A DNA stretch of 64,000 nt, taken from contig NZ_FRBW01000002.1 of the NCBI RefSeq assembly GCF_900142725.1, positions 1,392,710 to 1,456,709 on the forward strand. Reading direction: 5' to 3'. The position numbers were made by a program, and so were the translations under genes. Below the pieces are notes generated by a model that saw only the letters and a program-made list of their open reading frames with translations, had not been told where the DNA came from and did not search any database. This DNA is from Roseibium suaedae. Its GTDB lineage: Bacteria; Pseudomonadota; Alphaproteobacteria; Rhizobiales; Stappiaceae. This document shows, in pieces, positions 52,593 to 60,505 of this stretch (position 1 is the first letter of the stretch; every line of letters starts with the position of its first letter).

Positions 52593-53414
52593 CTAAGCCG
52601 AGCTTGGACTGTTGAAATCGAGCTTTCTGTTGAGTTTCCGTTCGATCACGCGTTTCTCCCGCTTCAGGAGATCTGCAATTAGCTGCTGGCGCTCAGGCGT
52701 CATCCGCGTATCGATGGCCGCCACGGACAGAGCACCAATCGGCTCTCCTCCCGGACCGAGGATGGCGATGCCCAGCGCCCAGGAGTTCGGCAGATAAAGA
52801 CCCGGATTGACCGACCAGCCCCGGGCCTGCGTCTCCTGCACATGCTCCCGTAGCAAGGCCGGGGAATAGCCCGGATAGTCACTGGCCAACAGCTCGGCCG
52901 TATCCTCAATGACCTCTTCCCCCTCGCGCTCGCCGAGAGCGGCAAGGATCGCCATGGCTCCCGCGCCAACGCCAAGCGGATGGCGCTGCCCCGCCTGAAG
53001 CGCGTGGGTGCGGATCGGATAGGGTCCATCCTCCCGGTGCAGGCAGATTGAATGAGATCCGCGCCGGATGGAGAGGAAACTTGTGTCGCCGCTGTCCCGC
53101 GACAGAGCAATCAGACTGTCCATTGCCAGATCAAGCAGGTTGAAACGGCGGCTGGCCATCAGACCGATGACGTAACTTTCAGGCCCGAGCGCATAGGTCC
53201 GCTTGGCTTCATCCTGCTCGACGAAGCCTGCCCGAATGAGCGCTAGCAGCATGCGCCGCACCGTAGGACGGCTGAGACCACTCTCCTCCACCAAGATATT
53301 GATCGGGACAGCTTTTCCACCCGAGCGGGCAAGCGCAGACAGCAAGCCCAACGCCCTGTCGACGCTCTGAGCCCCCGCTGCATCACCTGATTTTTGCTGC
53401 GTCGCAGTATCCAT
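52593..53414 (-). CDS. IclR-family transcriptional regulator
   Basis: 273-residue regulator with N-terminal winged helix (SVDRALGLLSALARSGGKAVPINILVEESGLSRPTVRRMLLALIRAGFV) and an IclR effector domain. The ATG at 53414 lies inside a palindrome, TATCCATA-T-TATGGATA, so the protein probably represses its own gene. It is upstream of the thiolase operon and divergent from the second TRAP operon, and is the obvious regulator of both. Confidence 0.9.
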   Translation of the reverse strand: MDTATQQKSGDAAGAQSVDRALGLLSALARSGGKAVPINILVEESGLSRPTVRRMLLALIRAGFVEQDEAKRTYALGPESYVIGLMASRRFNLLDLAMDSLIALSRDSGDTSFLSIRRGSHSICLHREDGPYPIRTHALQAGQRHPLGVGAGAMAILAALGEREGEEVIEDTAELLASDYPGYSPALLREHVQETQARGWSVNPGLYLPNSWALGIAILGPGGEPIGALSVAAIDTRMTPERQQLIADLLKREKRVIERKLNRKLDFNSPSSA

Positions 53415-53424
53415 ATTATGGATA
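53408..53424. promoter_or_regulatory. Candidate IclR operator 1, overlapping the iclR start codon
   Basis: A perfect palindrome TATCCATA-T-TATGGATA. Its core ATCCA-N5-TGGAT (53409-53423) is found again with identical spacing at 53538-53552, in the same 195-bp divergent region. Confidence 0.65.
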
Positions 53425-53537
53425 TTTCCAATTGCCAATTGATGGCATTCTGAAGCTAATTTTCAAAATGCGCAATAGAATGGCGTTTTTCTCTTACATT
53501 TCTTGTCAGATGACGTTACGCTTCATCCAGCGCATAC

Positions 53538-53552
53538 ATCCACTATATGGAT
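53538..53552. promoter_or_regulatory. Candidate IclR operator 2, upstream of the TRAP operon
   Basis: ATCCA-CTATA-TGGAT repeats the half-sites and 5-bp spacing of operator 1, with centres 129 bp apart. It lies 58 bp before the dctP start codon. Two matching sites in a divergent region next to an IclR gene support a real operator pair. Confidence 0.65.
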
Positions 53553-53609
53553 ATACGCCTTCTGAGAAGGCTAAGTCACGACGATGAACGCGCGTTGGGA
53601 GGAAACCAT

Positions 53610-54632
53610 ATGAAGACTTTTGCCCTTGCCGCTGCTGCGGCATTGTCTCTCACCTATTCCGCTTCGGCCGAGACGCTTGTCATGCAGAGCGTCTACCCGT
53701 CGTCCTTGCCGCTCCTGGGAGACAGCGGCATCAATCTGACGAAGCAGGTCGAAGCTCTGACCAACGGCGAGCTCAAGATCGAGTTCAACGAACCCGGCGC
53801 AATCGTCGGCGGCAACGAGATGTGGGATGCGATTTCCACCGGCGCCGTTGACGCCGGCTGGTACAGCCCGGGCTTTGCCCAGGGCATCATTCCTTCGGCT
53901 GCAATCTTCACCGCCGTGCCCTTCGGCCCGGACATCCGCGCCTATACGGCCTGGTGGTACTACGGCGGCGGCAAGGAAGTCTGGGCGGACATTACCGCCA
54001 AGTACAACATTCATACCGAACTCTGCGCCATTCTGGTTCCTGAAGCTTCCGGCTGGTTTGCCAAGGAAATCAACAAGCCTGAAGACCTCAAGGGCGTGAA
54101 GATGCGCATCTTCGGTCTCGGCGCCGCGGTCATGGGCAAGCTGGGCGTGGAAGCCCAGTCCATGCCGGTTGCCGACACCATGACCGGTCTGCGCCTCGGC
54201 ACCATCGATGCAGCGGAAGTGTCCTTCCCGCTCATCGACAAGGCGGTCGGGATGAACGAATACGCCAAGCACTATTACTTCCCCGGCTGGCACCAGCAGA
54301 CTTCACTGATCACGTTCATTGCCAACCAGGACGTCTGGGACGGCCTGAGCGAACAGCAGCGCACCGTCATCCAGACCGCTTGCCAGGCCAATGTCGCCAT
54401 GACGGCAGCGGAAGGCGAAGCCAAGCAGCTTCAGCCGCTGGAAGACCTGAAGGCTGCAGGCGTTCAGGTTCATCAGTGGAATGACGAGATGATGGGCGCC
54501 TTCAGCAAGGCCTGGGATGAAGTTGCCGCCGAGCAGGCCGCAGCCGATCCGGACTTCAAGCGCGCCTGGGAGAGCCTGAGCAACTTCCGCGCGACGTTCA
54601 AGACCTGGTCTGACCTCGCCTATCTCAAGTGA
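53610..54632 (+). CDS. dctP: TRAP transporter substrate-binding protein, TakP-like
   Basis: Periplasmic receptor of TRAP system 2 (340 aa). A Sec signal peptide (MKTFALAAAAALSLTYSASA) is cut near residue 20. The mature part resembles TakP-type 2-oxoacid receptors (WWYYGGGKEVW, EDLKGVKMRIFGLGA, YYFPGWHQQ). GGGAGGAA precedes the ATG; the longer reading from 53547 is rejected because it would start inside operator 2. First gene of TRAP operon 2. The ligand is unknown, perhaps an oxo- or hydroxy-acid. Confidence 0.9.
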   Translation: MKTFALAAAAALSLTYSASAETLVMQSVYPSSLPLLGDSGINLTKQVEALTNGELKIEFNEPGAIVGGNEMWDAISTGAVDAGWYSPGFAQGIIPSAAIFTAVPFGPDIRAYTAWWYYGGGKEVWADITAKYNIHTELCAILVPEASGWFAKEINKPEDLKGVKMRIFGLGAAVMGKLGVEAQSMPVADTMTGLRLGTIDAAEVSFPLIDKAVGMNEYAKHYYFPGWHQQTSLITFIANQDVWDGLSEQQRTVIQTACQANVAMTAAEGEAKQLQPLEDLKAAGVQVHQWNDEMMGAFSKAWDEVAAEQAAADPDFKRAWESLSNFRATFKTWSDLAYLK

Positions 54633-54638
54633 TCCGCA

Positions 54639-54666
54639 GGGCCGGGAGCAATGCTGCTTCCGGCCC
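54639..54666 (+). promoter_or_regulatory. Intercistronic stem-loop between dctP and dctQ (TRAP operon 2)
   Basis: A 12-bp stem (54639-54650 with 54655-54666, one G-U pair) with loop ATGC, followed by CCTTTTCACTTTTTC. It lies directly after the receptor stop codon and may end part of the transcripts or protect the dctP message. Confidence 0.65.
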
Positions 54667-54692
54667 CCTTTTCACTTTTTCAGGTAGATCCA

Positions 54693-55226
54693 ATGAACAC
54701 CTTGCTGCGGCTATCAGATTTGCTGGCCACACCCTGCCGTCTTGCCGCCCGTCTGTGCGGATGGCTGCTGCTGGTCCTCATGGCGGTCATCATCTACGAC
54801 GTGGTCGGCCGGCGTTTTTTCTCAACGGGTTCCTTCAAGCTCCAGGAGCTTGAGTGGCACATCCATGGCACAATTGCCGTGCTGTGTTTCGGCTGGGCCT
54901 ATCTTGCCAATGCCCATGTGCGGATCGATGTCTTTTCCGCCAACATGCAACGCAATACCAAGCTCTGGATCGAAATCTTCGCCATTGCGGCCTTCCTCAT
55001 TCCCTTCATGCTGCTGCTGACCTGGTTTGGCTATGACTTCGTCCTGCGCGCCTTCGAACGCGGCGAAGGCAGCCCCGGCGGCGTCGGCCTGCCGAACCGC
55101 TGGATCATCAAGTCCATGATCCCCATCGGCTCCATCCTGACCATTTCCGGCGGACTGGCCGTGCTGTTCAGGGCCATCGTCGCCCTGCGCCGTCCAGATC
55201 TCCTGCAAGACCCCTGGGAGCGATAA
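54693..55226 (+). CDS. dctQ: TRAP transporter small permease, DctQ family
   Basis: 177-residue membrane protein with four hydrophobic segments, normal DctQ length (LLVLMAVIIYDVVGRRFF; WHIHGTIAVLCFGWAYLANAHVRIDVF). The start at MNTLLRLSD follows AGGTAGAT; an ATG at 54651 is in the leader hairpin and unlikely. It is 3 bp upstream of dctM. Unlike the DctQ of TRAP system 1 it has no extension. Confidence 0.9.
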   Translation: MNTLLRLSDLLATPCRLAARLCGWLLLVLMAVIIYDVVGRRFFSTGSFKLQELEWHIHGTIAVLCFGWAYLANAHVRIDVFSANMQRNTKLWIEIFAIAAFLIPFMLLLTWFGYDFVLRAFERGEGSPGGVGLPNRWIIKSMIPIGSILTISGGLAVLFRAIVALRRPDLLQDPWER

Positions 55227-55229
55227 GCC

Positions 55230-56597
55230 ATGCTCGAGCTCGTCTCCTCCATCCTGCCGGGTGCCATGTTCCTGTCGCTGATCGTGCTGCTCTTCTCCGG
55301 AGCGCCGGTCGCCATCATGCTGATGGGCATCAGTCTCGTCTTCGGCCTTCTCGCCCTTTGGACCGGTGACATGAAGCTGGTTCACGCCACGCTTCTGCCG
55401 AACCGGATCTTCTCCGGCACCATCGACAATGCGGTTCTGGTCGCAGCTCCCATGTTCATCTTCATGGGGCTGATCATGGAAAAGACCCGGATCGCGGAAG
55501 ATCTGCTTCTGACCCTTCAACGGCTGATGCGCGCCATCCCCGGCGGTCTCGCCCTCGCCGTCATTTTGATGGGAACGATCCTGGCCGCAGCCACCGGCAT
55601 CATCGGCGCCTCTGTCGTGATGCTGACCATGCTCGCCATTCCGACGATGATCGAACGCGGCTATGACAAGGGTCTGTCCGCAGGCACCGTTGCCTCGGCC
55701 GGAACGCTCGGCATTCTCATTCCGCCATCGGTCATGCTGGTCTTCATGGGAGATCTCCTGTCGGTCTCCCTTGGCCGCCTGTTCGTTGCCGCCCTCCTCC
55801 CGGGCCTTCTCCTGGCAGGTTGCTACGTCGTCTACATTGTCGTCCGCTCGTTCCTTCAGCCGTCGCTCGCACCCAAGGCACCACCTCCCACAGCAGAGGA
55901 AACCGAAGGGCTCTGGCTGGAAACGGCAAAGTCCGTCGTCGCTCCACTGATCATGATCATCGCCGTCCTCGGCTCGATCCTTGGCGGCGTCGCAACACCG
56001 ACCGAAGCCTCCGGTGTCGGTGTCGCCGCAGCCCTTCTGCTCGGGCTCCTGCGGGGGCGGCTCTCCATGAAGGCTCTGAAAGAGTCCATGGACGGCTCAG
56101 TCGTCTCCCTCGGCATGCTGTTCTTCATCTTCGTAGGTGCGACGGCCTTTTCCTACATCTTCCGGAAAGTCGGCGGCGAGCATTTCATCGTTGAAACAGC
56201 CCGTGCCCTGCCCCTGGGCGACTGGGGCCTGCTGATGTCGATGATGGTCATGATTTTCATCATGGGCTTCTTCTTCGACTGGATCGAAATCACCCTGATC
56301 ATGCTGCCGATCTTCGCCCCTGTGGTGGCGCTGATGGACCTTGGCGACCATGTCGAGAAGACGCAGATGATCTACTGGTTTGCCATTCTGGTATCCCTGA
56401 ACCTGCAAACCAGCTTCCTTACGCCTCCATTCGGCTTCGCGTTGTTCTATCTGAAGGGGGCGGCCGGAAACATGCTGACCATGAGCGATATCTATCGCGG
56501 CATCGTGCCCTTTGTTCTTGTTCAGCTTGTACTTCTTGGCCTGGTCATCGCCTTTCCTGAAATCGCGCTCTGGCTTCCAAACCTGGTGATGCAATGA
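55230..56597 (+). CDS. dctM: TRAP transporter large permease, DctM family
   Basis: 455-residue multi-spanning permease of normal length (FIFMGLIMEKTRIAEDLL; GTLGILIPPSVMLVFMGD; SFLTPPFGFALFYLKGAA). It overlaps the next SDR gene by 4 bp, so the dehydrogenases are part of the transporter operon and probably act on the imported compound. Confidence 0.92.
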   Translation: MLELVSSILPGAMFLSLIVLLFSGAPVAIMLMGISLVFGLLALWTGDMKLVHATLLPNRIFSGTIDNAVLVAAPMFIFMGLIMEKTRIAEDLLLTLQRLMRAIPGGLALAVILMGTILAAATGIIGASVVMLTMLAIPTMIERGYDKGLSAGTVASAGTLGILIPPSVMLVFMGDLLSVSLGRLFVAALLPGLLLAGCYVVYIVVRSFLQPSLAPKAPPPTAEETEGLWLETAKSVVAPLIMIIAVLGSILGGVATPTEASGVGVAAALLLGLLRGRLSMKALKESMDGSVVSLGMLFFIFVGATAFSYIFRKVGGEHFIVETARALPLGDWGLLMSMMVMIFIMGFFFDWIEITLIMLPIFAPVVALMDLGDHVEKTQMIYWFAILVSLNLQTSFLTPPFGFALFYLKGAAGNMLTMSDIYRGIVPFVLVQLVLLGLVIAFPEIALWLPNLVMQ

Positions 56598-57412
56598 CGT
56601 CCACCTCCAAGTCCGGCAGAGTGGCCGGGAAACGTATCGCCGTGATTGGCGCAGGCTCTGTCGGCCCCGGCTGGGGCAATGGCAAGGCAGCCGCGGTTCT
56701 CTATGCGCGGGAAGGCGGCAGGGTTCTCGCCGTCGACCGGGACAAGGCAGCCGCCGAGGAAACTGTTGCCCTGATCCGCAGCGAAGGCGGCACCGCCGAA
56801 AGCTTCGTCGGCGACATGACCGACCCTGCGGCTGCGCAAGCAACAATCTCTGCGGCAAATGACCATTTCGGCGGTCTCGACATCCTGCATTTCAACGTCG
56901 GGATCAGCACGCGCGGCGGTCTGGAGGCGACGAGCTATGAAGACTGGCGCAAGGTCTTCACGGTCAATCTGGATGCGGCCTTCCACATCACCAAGGCAGC
57001 CCTGCCCGTCCTGGAGAAAGACGGAGGCGGCGCGATCGTGTTCATCACGACGCTCGCAGCCCATCTCAATGGCCCTTACCCCTATGTCGGCTATGAGACC
57101 TCCAAGGCAGCGCTCAGCCGCCTTTCGAAAAGCATCGCCGCCGAATACGCGGCCCGGGGCGTCCGGTCCAACACGGTCGTTCCCGGCATGATCGATACGC
57201 CGCATGTTCTGGCCCACGTTGCCACCTCGACCGATGCGGCTGCCGTTGCCGCAGCACGCGCTGCACAGGTGCCGATGAAGCGCCAGGGCACCGGCTGGGA
57301 TGTGGCAGAGGCCGCGCTGTTTCTTGCGTCCGATGCGGCCGGTTTCATCACCGGCACCGATCTTCCCGTCGATGGCGGCATGTCCATCCTGATGGGCAAT
57401 GCCTCACTCTGA
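56594..57412 (+). CDS. SDR-family oxidoreductase, first of a pair
   Basis: 272-residue SDR. The cofactor motif is IGAGSVGPGWGNGKA, longer than the usual TGxxxGIG; NVG takes the place of NNAG, and the catalytic Tyr-Lys is in YVGYETSKAAL. The residue in the place of the catalytic Ser appears to be Thr (FITTLAA). The C-terminus has GTDLPVDGG. The 4-bp overlap with dctM suggests it oxidises or reduces the TRAP 2 substrate. Confidence 0.85.
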   Translation: MTSTSKSGRVAGKRIAVIGAGSVGPGWGNGKAAAVLYAREGGRVLAVDRDKAAAEETVALIRSEGGTAESFVGDMTDPAAAQATISAANDHFGGLDILHFNVGISTRGGLEATSYEDWRKVFTVNLDAAFHITKAALPVLEKDGGGAIVFITTLAAHLNGPYPYVGYETSKAALSRLSKSIAAEYAARGVRSNTVVPGMIDTPHVLAHVATSTDAAAVAAARAAQVPMKRQGTGWDVAEAALFLASDAAGFITGTDLPVDGGMSILMGNASL

Positions 57413-57434
57413 TCTTTCTGGAGACCACCTTCCC

Positions 57435-58187
57435 ATGACACAGAAACTTGCTCTCGTGACCGGCGCGGCCCGGGGCATCGGCCTTGCCACCACCCGGCTT
57501 TTCCTGCGCGAAGGCTGGCAGGTGGCCATGATCGACCGGGACGTTCCCGCATTGGAGGCGGCAGCCGCCGACCTTCAGGGCGTTGAAACCTTCGTGTGTG
57601 ATGTGTCCATTCCCGATGCCGTCGACCAGCTCTTCAAGGACGTGCTCGCCCGCTTTGGCCGGATTGATGCGCTGGTCAACAACGCAGGCGTTGCCGACTT
57701 CGGCCCGATCGAGGAAACCGACTTTGCCCGCTGGCGCAGAGTAATGGAAACCAACCTGGATGGTGTCTTCCTGATGACCCAGGCCGCCGTTCCCGCTCTG
57801 AAGGAGACAAAAGGCGCCATCGTCAACATCGCCTCGATCTCCGGTCTGCGCGCCTCGACCTTGCGTGTTGCCTATGGCACCTCAAAGGCAGGCGTCATCC
57901 ATCTGACCAAGCAGCAGGCGGCAGAGCTGGGTGAATACGGCATCCGCGCCAATTGCGTCTGCCCGGGCCCGGTGCGCACGAAGCTGGCCATGGCTGTCCA
58001 CACGCCGGAGATCATCGCCGCCTATCACGACGCCATTCCGCTCAACCGGTATGGTTCCGAAGAGGAAATCGGTGAGGTGATCGTCTTCCTCTGCTCTGCC
58101 AAGGCAAGCTACGTCACCGGCCAGGTGATCGCTTCCGATGGCGGTTTCGAAAGCACCGGCGTCGGTCTTCCGGCTCTTCGCACTTGA
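57435..58187 (+). CDS. SDR-family oxidoreductase, second of a pair
   Basis: 250-residue classical SDR (TGAARGIGLATTRLF; NNAGVADF; Ser in NIASISGLRAS; YGTSKAGV; ASDGGFES). The start at MTQKLALVTG was chosen over an ATG 36 bp upstream that lies inside the preceding gene's 3' end. Last gene of TRAP operon 2, followed by a terminator hairpin. The standard active site suggests a true dehydrogenase; the substrate is unknown. Confidence 0.88.
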   Translation: MTQKLALVTGAARGIGLATTRLFLREGWQVAMIDRDVPALEAAAADLQGVETFVCDVSIPDAVDQLFKDVLARFGRIDALVNNAGVADFGPIEETDFARWRRVMETNLDGVFLMTQAAVPALKETKGAIVNIASISGLRASTLRVAYGTSKAGVIHLTKQQAAELGEYGIRANCVCPGPVRTKLAMAVHTPEIIAAYHDAIPLNRYGSEEEIGEVIVFLCSAKASYVTGQVIASDGGFESTGVGLPALRT

Positions 58188-58194
58188 GCACGTC

Positions 58195-58227
58195 TTGCGT
58201 CCGGCGCGGGATCAAAGCCGGACGCAA
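58195..58227. terminator. Bidirectional terminator between TRAP operon 2 and pcaR
   Basis: TTGCGTCCGGC (58195-58205) pairs perfectly with GCCGGACGCAA (58217-58227) across an 11-nt loop, in the 43-bp gap between two converging genes. Confidence 0.75.
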
Positions 58228-58230
58228 ATC

Positions 58231-58989
58231 CTATCGCAGAACTCTTCGAAGACCGTCCTGCACCTTGAGAAGCGCGGCAAGATAAAGCGGCACAAGATCC
58301 CCGGCTTCTGCCTGGACCGCCGCAACGCCTGTATTCAAGGCCGCGACCATTCGGCCGCTGCTGCCATAAAGAGGCACGGCGATGGATCTCAGGCCACTCT
58401 CCACCTCCTGATCGATCACCGCGTATCCTTGCTCGCGCACAAGACCAATCCGCTTCATGATCTCCTCCGGATCCGTCAGACTGAAGGCCGTACGCGGCGT
58501 CAGGTCGGAGGATTCAATCAACGCCCGCGCTTCGGCTTCCGGCAGGCCGGACAGGAGCACGCGGCCCATGGACGTGCTGTGAGCAGGCAACCGCGAACCG
58601 GGCATCAGGCCAATCGACATCACCCGGCGCTGAACGGCACGGGCGATATAGACGATCTCGTTCTCGTCCAGGATAGATACGGACGTGGATTGCCCGATCT
58701 GTTCGGATAGCTGATCAAGCCAGGGCTGCACCATCTGCGCCAAAGGCAAGGCCGCCAGTGCGCCCATGCCCAGACGCATGATGCGCGGCGTGAGCGTGAA
58801 GAACTTGCCATCATAGGCGGCATAGCCCAGCTCGTGCAGGGTCAGGAGGCACCGCCGCGCCGTCGCCCTGTCGAGCCCGGTGATCTCGCTCACGTCGGAA
58901 ATCGCCAGCCGCGGGCGCTCCGCCCTGAAAGCCTCGATCACCTTGAGGCCCTTTGCCAGCGAGCCAATGAAATCCGTTTTGTTCAACAT
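58231..58989 (-). CDS. pcaR: IclR-family regulator of beta-ketoadipate genes, PcaR-like
   Basis: 252-residue regulator. The N-terminal winged helix (FIGSLAKGLKVIEAFRAERPRLAISDVSEITGLDRATARRCLLTLHELGY) and effector domain (RVMSIGLMPGSRLPAHSTSMGRVLLSGL) are typical of the PcaR/PobR branch. It is divergent from pcaI-pcaJ-pcaF, which such proteins activate with beta-ketoadipate as inducer. The start at MLNKTDFIG is chosen; repeats in the divergent region overlap it. Confidence 0.88.
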   Translation of the reverse strand: MLNKTDFIGSLAKGLKVIEAFRAERPRLAISDVSEITGLDRATARRCLLTLHELGYAAYDGKFFTLTPRIMRLGMGALAALPLAQMVQPWLDQLSEQIGQSTSVSILDENEIVYIARAVQRRVMSIGLMPGSRLPAHSTSMGRVLLSGLPEAEARALIESSDLTPRTAFSLTDPEEIMKRIGLVREQGYAVIDQEVESGLRSIAVPLYGSSGRMVAALNTGVAAVQAEAGDLVPLYLAALLKVQDGLRRVLR

Positions 58990-59021
58990 GCGAACAGAAA
59001 TCATCACCATGCAAACAAAAG
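58980..59021. promoter_or_regulatory. Candidate PcaR binding region
   Basis: CATGCGAACAGAAA (58987-59000) and CATGCAAACAAAAG (59008-59021) are direct repeats exactly 21 bp apart, two helical turns; TGTTC-N7-GAACA (58980-58996) overlaps the first. The region covers the pcaR start codon and lies ~80 bp before pcaI. IclR-type regulators of pca genes bind repeated sites in such places. Confidence 0.55.
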
Positions 59022-59098
59022 TCAATATCTGCACAAATCCCGTCGCAAGGAAGCCGGCGCAGGATTAGGGTCCGGTCACCAATTCCGCGGAGGACATC

Positions 59099-59830
59099 AT
59101 GGACAAACGCATCGCCACGCTTACCGAAGCCGTGGCAGATATTCCCGATGGCGCGACAGTCATGATCGGTGGTTTCGGCGGCTCCGGCGCGCCAATCGAA
59201 CTGATGCATGCCCTGATCGACCGGTTTCTTGCGACCGGCAGCCCGAAGAACCTGACCATCATCAACAACAACGCCGGCAACGGTCATGTCGGCATTGCCG
59301 CCCTGATCGAACAGGGCCTCGTGTCGAAGATGGTCTGCTCCTTCCCCCGCTCCGCTGATCCGCGTGTCTTCACCGAGCGCTATCTGGCGGGAGAAATCGA
59401 GCTTGAGCTCGTGCCCCAGGGCACATTGGCCGAGCGGATCCGTGCGGGCGGCGCAGGCATCCCTGCCTTCTATACGCCGACCAGCTACGGAACGGACCTT
59501 GCCAAGGGCAAGCCGGTCGCCGAATTCGATGGACGCCCCTATGTCCAGGAGCGTTGGCTGAAAGCCGATTTCGCCTTGATCAAGGCTGAGACAGGCGACG
59601 CCCACGGCAACCTGACCTACCGCATGGCAGCCCGCAACTTCTCCCCGATCATGGCCATGGCCGCTGCGAAGACCGTCGTTCAGGTCAGCCAGGCCGTTGA
59701 CGCAGGCGGGATCGACCCGGAAGCCGTCATTACTCCGGGCATTTTCGTCGATGCAGTGGTCGAAGTCCGCGACCCGCAGCAGGAAGAAGCGCTGAACCGC
59801 GCAGAAGCCCATTATCCCGGAGCGCAGTGA
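59099..59830 (+). CDS. pcaI: 3-oxoadipate CoA-transferase subunit A
   Basis: 243-residue alpha subunit of the CoA-transferase that moves CoA from succinyl-CoA to beta-ketoadipate. ATVMIGGFGGSGAPIELMHALID is the CoA-binding glycine motif; GIPAFYTPTSYGTDLAKGK is conserved in PcaI. GGAGG lies upstream of the ATG. It is followed by pcaJ and pcaF and diverges from pcaR. Confidence 0.92.
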   Translation: MDKRIATLTEAVADIPDGATVMIGGFGGSGAPIELMHALIDRFLATGSPKNLTIINNNAGNGHVGIAALIEQGLVSKMVCSFPRSADPRVFTERYLAGEIELELVPQGTLAERIRAGGAGIPAFYTPTSYGTDLAKGKPVAEFDGRPYVQERWLKADFALIKAETGDAHGNLTYRMAARNFSPIMAMAAAKTVVQVSQAVDAGGIDPEAVITPGIFVDAVVEVRDPQQEEALNRAEAHYPGAQ

Positions 59831-59832
59831 TC

Positions 59833-60504
59833 ATGACCACCAAACTGACAAATGCGCAGATCGCCTGGCGCGCGGCGCAGGACATCACCGACGGCGCCTA
59901 TGTGAACCTCGGCATCGGCTTTCCGGAAATGGTTGCCAAGTTCCAGCCAGAAGGCCGCGAGGCCATCTTCCACACGGAAAATGGCGTGCTTGGCTTCGGC
60001 CAGGCCCCGGCAGCCGGGGAAGAGGACTGGGACCTGATCAACGCCGGCAAGAAGGCCATCACCCTGAAGCCGGGCGCAGCCTTCTTCCACCATGCAGACA
60101 GCTTTGCCATGGTGCGCGGCGGCCATCTGGATGTCGCCATTCTTGGTGCCTATGAAGTGGCCGAGACCGGCGACCTCGCCAACTGGTCCACGGGCCCCAA
60201 GGGCGTTCCGGCTGTCGGCGGTGCGATGGATCTGGTGCATGGCGCAAAACGCGTTGCCGTCATCACCGATCACGTCACCAAGGATGGCAAGCCGAAGCTG
60301 GTGGAACGCTGCAGCCTGCCGCTGACCGGCGTCGGCTGCGTCACCCGCGTCTACACGTCGCTCGCCGTCGTGGATATCGAGAACGGGCATTTCGTGCTGC
60401 GCGAAAAGCTCGCCGCCCTTAGTCTGGAAGACATTCAGGCCCAGACCGGTGCGAAGTTGCATCTTGATGGCCAGCCGGCCGACCTCATCGTTCCGGAGCT
60501 CTGA
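59833..60504 (+). CDS. pcaJ: 3-oxoadipate CoA-transferase subunit B
   Basis: 223-residue beta subunit with the catalytic Glu in FHTENGVLGFG; YVNLGIGFPEM and GGHLDVAILGAYEV are family motifs. The ATG at 59833 follows the pcaI stop by 2 bp; a GTG at 59827 overlapping that stop is a possible alternative start. The heteromer with PcaI makes 3-oxoadipyl-CoA. Confidence 0.92.
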   Translation: MTTKLTNAQIAWRAAQDITDGAYVNLGIGFPEMVAKFQPEGREAIFHTENGVLGFGQAPAAGEEDWDLINAGKKAITLKPGAAFFHHADSFAMVRGGHLDVAILGAYEVAETGDLANWSTGPKGVPAVGGAMDLVHGAKRVAVITDHVTKDGKPKLVERCSLPLTGVGCVTRVYTSLAVVDIENGHFVLREKLAALSLEDIQAQTGAKLHLDGQPADLIVPEL

Positions 60505-60505
60505 T

